Below, piece after piece: positions 49,420-54,355 of a stretch of DNA of 54,355 bases. The translations under genes were made by a program, and so were the position numbers. The stretch's first letter is position 1; every line of letters begins with the position of its first letter. Below the pieces are notes generated by a model that was not told where the DNA came from, searched no databases, and saw nothing but the letters and a program-made list of their open reading frames with translations. Source of the stretch: Lingula anatina (lineage: Eukaryota; Brachiopoda; Lingulata; Lingulida; Lingulidae); assembly GCF_001039355.2 (NCBI RefSeq), contig NW_019775724.1, positions 850,756 to 905,110 on the forward strand, read 5' to 3'.

Positions 49420-49729
49420 AATTTATTTTTTTCCTAAAAGCAACCTGGCTCTTTACCAAACAAAGTCACTCAGTAAATTTAAAGTAAGACAGAAGTACGG
49501 TTTGGCCGTTATGGTTCGAAGGTCATGTGTTGGCCAGCAACAGCGACAACACAACTAACAGTGTCTGTATATAATAAAAAAAAAGAGGAAACTATTCAAA
49601 ACAGTCGATGGCAACTGATCAATAAACGGCCGGAATTGTATGAGGTATAATAATATGTAATTTGGCATCAAAATTGACAAAATGCTTTTCCTATTTTTGC
49701 CATTTTGAGGTCAGCAGATTTTGAAAAAA

Positions 49730-49820
49730 AATATAATAAAACAATGAATATCTGCATTTTATTATTTTGGGCGTTGTATTTCTGATTTTTGTCGGTAGCT
49801 TTGCTGCCTTGTTATACGTA
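49730..49820 (+). repeat. Diverged direct repeat, second copy
   Basis: ATATAATAAAACAATGAATA through TTTGCTGCCTTGTTATACGT, in the same orientation as 48246-48335. It ends about 125 bases before the truncated CBP copy. Confidence 0.6.
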
Positions 49821-50524
49821 TAAATTCACTGTTTGTCTCTCTGTGTATAATCTGATAACTGTGTCTGTCCATATCATTATTACAATTGCCATCTGACACA
49901 TCTGTTCTTCAACCTATTATTGCAGTACTTTTGTTTAACCTTACAGAATCTCCATAACACAGGCAGGGATAACTTTGTGTACACTGGCAACAACTGCAAG
50001 GCACAGGTGGAAACCAGATACCACTGCAGCATTTGTGATGTAAGTGCCCTTCTTGTGTGAATAATGCTAAACATAAACCAAAGAAATAAAAGAAAAAGTT
50101 AGGTGAACAAGTCTGATATTCATTTATATATTTACTCTTGAAAATCAGCATTGAGGATAAAATTTTGTTTCTTTTTCAGAAGGTTCATATATGATAGTTT
50201 TATTAGTCAAATTGAAAACTTTTTTTTGGTTAAAATATATATTTATATTGTTTATTGCAAGCATGAAACAAGGATGCTACTAAGAAGGGGGTTGATTTAG
50301 TATGACAGAGGTTATGAATTCTGTTAACTATTTATGATAGTAAAAATACCATTTTGTTTCTGATTTTATCGTGAAATAACACATTTAAATGGCTATGGTT
50401 TGAAGTACAGTATCTTTACCTGATTTATGTAACTTGTCAGTTGATGCATTTTTATAGTAGAAACAGCCATTAGAAGTCAAAACTGAAAACTCTATAATTC
50501 TAGAACTGTAAATGGTTGAGACCA

Positions 50525-52137
50525 CTTGTTTTGTTGCATTTTGTAGAGCTTGTCAAGTGCAATACTGGAAATGGTGTCTGTTTTTTTTTTTCCATACAGT
50601 TTAGGAGTTACACTGTTTCAAATGGTACAACGTCACAATGCTCATAGGTGAAAATAAAATTGGAAATACTGGAAAATTAGCAGAGGTATGTCCATATTGA
50701 ACATAAATAGAAAGTTGTATATTGGCAATCTTCTGGTGGCCTTGAATTTGACCTATTTTTAACATGAACTGTACTTTATAAATTTTCCAACCCTCATATC
50801 TCCCAAAGTGGCAGAAATACACCCATGTTACTATTGAACTTGAACAGGAATTCATATATTGGGTATCTTACTGTGACCTTGAATTTGACCTTGAATTACT
50901 TTTCACCATGAACTGAACTTTGCAAATTTTCTTGCCCTTATATCTCTGAAACTGGCAGAGAGACACCCGTAGTTATTACTTAACTTGAATAGGAAATCAA
51001 TTTTTTTTACCCTTATATCTCCAAAACTGACAGAGATACACCCATTCAATAAATGTGACAAATATAATAAAATATAATGAAATTTTGTCATTTTGGGCCA
51101 GTAATTGTATGTTTGTTGCTAGGCCTCACTTTTTCCCGATGATCACTGTGTCAGTTACCACATTGTACAAAAGGTGAGTTAGCAACCCAAGAAATAAATT
51201 TACTTTAACTTAAACACTATGTGTGCCACCCAAGGTGAGAGATAGTGATCGCTATAGTTGGCTTTGGACGCAAAACAGCATCATCATCACCATTATGGGG
51301 GGTTTCATTAGGAAAATGCTGCACTCTTGCTAAAGCATATTTTACCTGACTTTTCCGTGTGAGATAGGAGGGGCACTGAAATTAGTGTCTAGTTTCCAGG
51401 TTCATTTTTCAACAATAAGCCTGACAACCAAAAACTAGTGATGTATTTAAAAACAATACTGGCATACAGAAAGTAGCGTCATTTTTCAAAAAATTAATCT
51501 GGCATCTAGAAATTAGAGTCGTGGAAGTGTAGCATGTTTAAGTATCTCTTCACCTTGCGCTGAGACCTAGAAGGCCAACATTGTTTATGGTGAATGGGTA
51601 ACTTTCACTGTAGAAGCCACCTGGGCATTACTGTCTCTCCGCCTTGTTGGGAGACCAAAATGACAGCAGATCAGTGTCTTTGGCGCACAGGTAGCCCTAA
51701 CTGTGAAGGCTGAGCTGGGCATAAGTCGGTGTGTACAGGACACAGCCTTAGAAGAAGCAGCTGTGTATTAGGAAAAATGTGTATTATCATCTCTACACTG
51801 AGATTACCCCTGATTGTTTTCATGATCAAATATACTAGGTTTAAGGGAGAGATCACCTTGCTATGCAGTAAATGTAATAGCTTGGATGGGAAGTCCTATA
51901 TTTACAATCATACTGCAACCTTGGATTTGACCTTTTACTTTTCCTCATGATTTTGTTATACATTGTAATTTTCAACAAAAACATTTGAGAACTTTTGAGA
52001 ACTTTTTATTATTGTATTTGTAGAGCTTGTCAAGCACAGCACTGGGGGTGGTGTCCCTTTTTCTCATATGAATGCGTTTACTCCAGCTGGTACGTGGCAC
52101 AATACTTGGGAGCAGTTTTGCCTCTCTGATACTCTAG
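50525..52137 (+). mobile_element. Helitron-like repeat cluster inside the partial CBP copy's intron
   Basis: Homologous, in reverse, to 36643-37038. It includes GAGCTTGTCAAGTGCAATAC at about 50546 and, again, GAGCTTGTCAAGCACAGCAC at about 52023. Tandem units of 144 bases start CATGAACTG at 50763 and 50907 and contain GACCTTGAATTTGACC. The right end reads TTTTGCCTCTCTGATACTCTAG (two parts), closing with CTAG at 52134-52137 and T next, as in the 36643 element. The doubled signature suggests two nested or adjacent copies. No transposase or helicase frame is present. Confidence 0.6.
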
Positions 52138-52635
52138 TATTCTGTTTTAAAAAAATATATTCTGGCAAATAAAAACTAGTTATCACACTTCAAAAAGTGA
52201 AAAGAAAAGCCTCTGACACATGTAAAGTGATTATGATAAATATTTCTGTTAACCAGAAACTACAGAAAAATTATTCAAATGCCCAGAAACCAAAATCATG
52301 TTTTTGGAGGGAAACGGGAGTGGAAGAATGGAGGGGTGATTTGCGATAAGCAGCTACCACAAACAGGTAACCCTCCAGTCTCTCTCCATCTTTTGCTGAA
52401 ACAGGGAAAGCCACAGGTCAGGGTCTATGGTGCACAGTATGTCTTACTGCAAAAGCAGGTCTGGGCATTACAGTCTCTTTCCTCTGTGCAGTGAAGCAAA
52501 GAGACTACAGAACAGTGTCCACAGAGCACAGGTTGCCTTCACTGCTGAAGTTGGAATGGGTATTACGCTTATGTTACTGATGGCACAATACTGGCACATA
52601 CTGATGGCAGCAGTATCGCCACTCTGATAATGTAG
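51600..52635 (+). repeat. Diverged GCACAGGT repeat units and a third Helitron-like end
   Basis: Imperfect units of about 90-110 bases at 51600-51735 and 52400-52600 share GCACAGGTxxCC, ACTGxxGAAG, CTGGGCATTA and GTCTCT. At 52610-52635 the words AGTATCGCC, ACTCTGATAATGTAG and following T resemble the 3' end of the 36643 element with one change in the terminal CTAG. This suggests a related, older copy. Confidence 0.5.
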
Positions 52636-53518
52636 TTTTAATCTGTAAACAAAGAACAAGTACATATCAATTATTTCCATGACTCATGGATTTCTGTATT
52701 TTTTCTGTATTCAGGACTATGACTTGTGTATACAGTGCTATGAAAAAGATGGTCACGAACACAAGATGGACAAGTTGGGCTTGGATCTGGATGATGGTCC
52801 AGGTGATTCAGGAAAGCAGCAGAATCCCCGGGAGTCACGCAGGCTCTCCATTCAGAGGTGTATTCAGTCACTGGTGCATGCTCGTCAGTGCAGAGATGTA
52901 AACTGTCGCCTCCCTAGCTGCCAGAAAATGAAGCGTGTGTTGGTACACATAATATTTTGCAGTAGAAAGAAAAAGGGGGACTGTCCTATTTGTAAACAGC
53001 TTATTGCACTCTGTTGTTATCATGCCAAACATTGCCAGGAAACAAAGTGCCCTGTGCCATTCTGTTTGAATATCAAACACAAACTAAAACAACAACAACT
53101 TCAGCAAAGACTACAACAAGCTCAGATGATGAGAAGAAGAATGGCCTTAATGAACAGAGGTCCATCCACAATGCAGCAGTCCGTAAGTCAGACTCCAAGT
53201 ATTCAACCCGCCCCTGCCCCTATACCTCAAACCACTTACAATGGATCAGGGGGAGGCAAACCCAGTGGCCTGGAATGCCCCCTCCAACAGGCTCTGGCGC
53301 AGGCCCTGGTGCAGGCCATGGTCCTTCCTTTTGGGAAGCCAACCACCATCAGTCAGCCTGGAATGCCCCCGCCTCAACCTCAAGTGAGTCAGATGAACCA
53401 ACCCAGTCCAATGGGTATGCAGCAAGTTGCCAGCCCAATGCAAACTCAAAAGCAACCACAACAGCAACCTCAACAGCCACAGCCAGGTAAAAGAGTGCTT
53501 ATTTCATTTACTTAATTA

Positions 53519-53830
53519 ATTGTACCAGCAGCGTAGGCACTGGCAGTACACATGGTTTTAGCCCGACTCATCTCTTCCTTCCTATTACGCCAGCTCTGCC
53601 GCTATGTCACAGTTACCGCTTCTCTTAGACAACAAGAGCCTGCATACCCATCTCTTGGATTTAGGTCAAATATAGTCTCAACTTAATCCAGGTGAATTTT
53701 GGACTGTGTCGGTGCACTGCTTTAGGTGTGGCGCTCATTGCAATGAACCTTGTCCAAAATTTGCAAAATTAAATGCTATAAATATCTCCCAAACCAAAGG
53801 TGTTATGGGAAAAATTTCTATAGATGGCTC
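53519..53830 (+). mobile_element. Helitron-like element fragment abutting the partial CBP copy
   Basis: AATTGTACCAGCAGCG, then GGCAGTACACATGGTTTTAG, ACCCATCTCTTGGATTTAGG, CTCATTGCAATG and TTATGGGAAAAATTTCTATA. This is the reverse complement of 37040-37377 with moderate divergence and without the GC-rich 9-bp repeat. It starts 33 bases after CBP homology ends, so the element may mark the duplication breakpoint. Confidence 0.7.
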
Positions 53831-54355
53831 TCTGAAAGGAATTTGTGGAGATTTCAAATATGGTTTTCCACTTCATCACTCTTTCTGTACACTGTTTATA
53901 ATTGACAGTATGATCAAGCTACACTGCTCTTCGCTGGATTTCAGTTGCAACATGTACATCGAAGTTTGTGATGACATTACTACTCGTACATTGTGAACTG
54001 GTATTCTCTTTTTTTTAGAGCCAGTATTTGAATGGTTATAGAAATTATGACAATTTTTATTTCTGATTCAGCATCGGAACTTGAAATTTCTATAAATTTT
54101 GACTAGTTGGTAGAATTGACTAATATACAATTTAGCCCACATTTTTAGAAAATAGCACACCATTCTTGTCATAATGGGCAGAAATAGCCCACGCTTTTGG
54201 AGTTCCTGTACATATTCTGACCGGTCTTTCTCTGTCCATGTCATTGCTGTTTCTGTCACTGTCCAGCACATGGTGTTTGCCCCATAACTGCCAAACCGTA
54301 TTTTTGTTTTACTGTAAATTTATTGAGTGGCTTTGTTTAGCAAAGAAGCAGTTCA
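53831..54355. other. Right edge, no gene recognised
   Basis: AT-rich sequence. The continuation of the preceding repeat is not recognisable here, and no reading frame has a family resemblance. Confidence 0.6.

Larger units (their letters stand above)
49947..53515 (+). pseudogene. Truncated, inverted second copy of CBP ZZ-TAZ2 region (two exons)
   Basis: Exon 49947-50039 equals the end of CBP exon 19388-19107, starting mid-exon behind a CAG that could act as an acceptor. Exon 52715-53515 equals the first part of CBP exon 18790-16945. Intron edges on both sides are homologous to intron 19106-18791, so this is a DNA-level duplication, not a retrocopy. The intron is 2675 bases instead of 316 because of repeats. 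The frame is open for 297 codons, but the first ZZ zinc ligand is lost (YTGNNC, main copy YTCNNC) and many residues differ. Homology stops at 53485 (CAACAGCCACAGCCAG), followed by eight unrelated residues and TAA. It lacks HAT, NCBD and an obvious start codon, so it is probably a pseudogene. A transcribed ZZ-TAZ2 fragment is not excluded. Confidence 0.8.

Noticed and set aside
49880-50151. - strand frames over the partial CBP exon
   Set aside because: Antisense shadows of the ZZ exon; no independent evidence.
1-54355. Bacterial-type operons, phage, tRNA or rRNA genes
   Set aside because: I saw no such signals. The coding sequence is spliced eukaryotic genes throughout.

Overview
The window is intron-rich, AT-rich animal DNA. 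It carries two chromatin genes that converge tail to tail, followed by a repeat-rich upstream region. Protein sequence alone only says invertebrate. The high allelic divergence and the many short non-autonomous transposons with internal tandem cores suggest a marine mollusc, probably a bivalve; that is an inference.

Region 1 (1-15.8 kb, + strand) is the C-terminal four fifths of a PDS5 sister-chromatid-cohesion regulator. I reconstruct 26 GT-AG exons, 198-14221, giving 3840 coding bases in one open frame. HEAT-repeat exons come first, then a long Ser/Pro/Lys-rich tail with an acidic run and an AT-hook-like motif. A minisatellite grown around a 5' splice site, simple repeats and a transposon-like insert beside an assembly N lie in its introns.

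Region 2 (16.1-46.1 kb, - strand) is one CBP/p300 (CREB-binding protein) acetyltransferase gene. It is broken by an assembly artefact: a middle block of 18 exons is present twice (about 20990-32526 and 32528-44615), joined by a single N. Exons 1-2 occur only on the right, the last five only on the left. Taking each exon once gives 23 exons and 6601 bases, one base more than an open frame; that base sits in a G5C6 run of the last exon. Every exonic difference I compared between the two blocks is synonymous, so they look like two alleles of a highly heterozygous animal, not two genes. Domain order is LxxLL, TAZ1, KIX, bromodomain, CH2 (RING/PHD), HAT, ZZ, TAZ2, NCBD.

Region 3 (46.1-54.4 kb) holds the CBP promoter, several MITE/Helitron-like repeats and, at 49947-53515 on the + strand, a truncated, inverted, diverged second copy of the CBP ZZ-TAZ2 region. 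It still has splice sites and an open frame, but has lost a ZZ zinc ligand, and its intron is swollen by repeats.

Most worth a second look: the partial CBP copy; two transposon insertions each present in only one allele (36643-37377 and 30245-30471); the splice-donor-derived minisatellite; and an in-frame alternative 3' splice site in the CBP CH2 region. I see no rRNA, tRNA, CRISPR array or bacterial-type operon.
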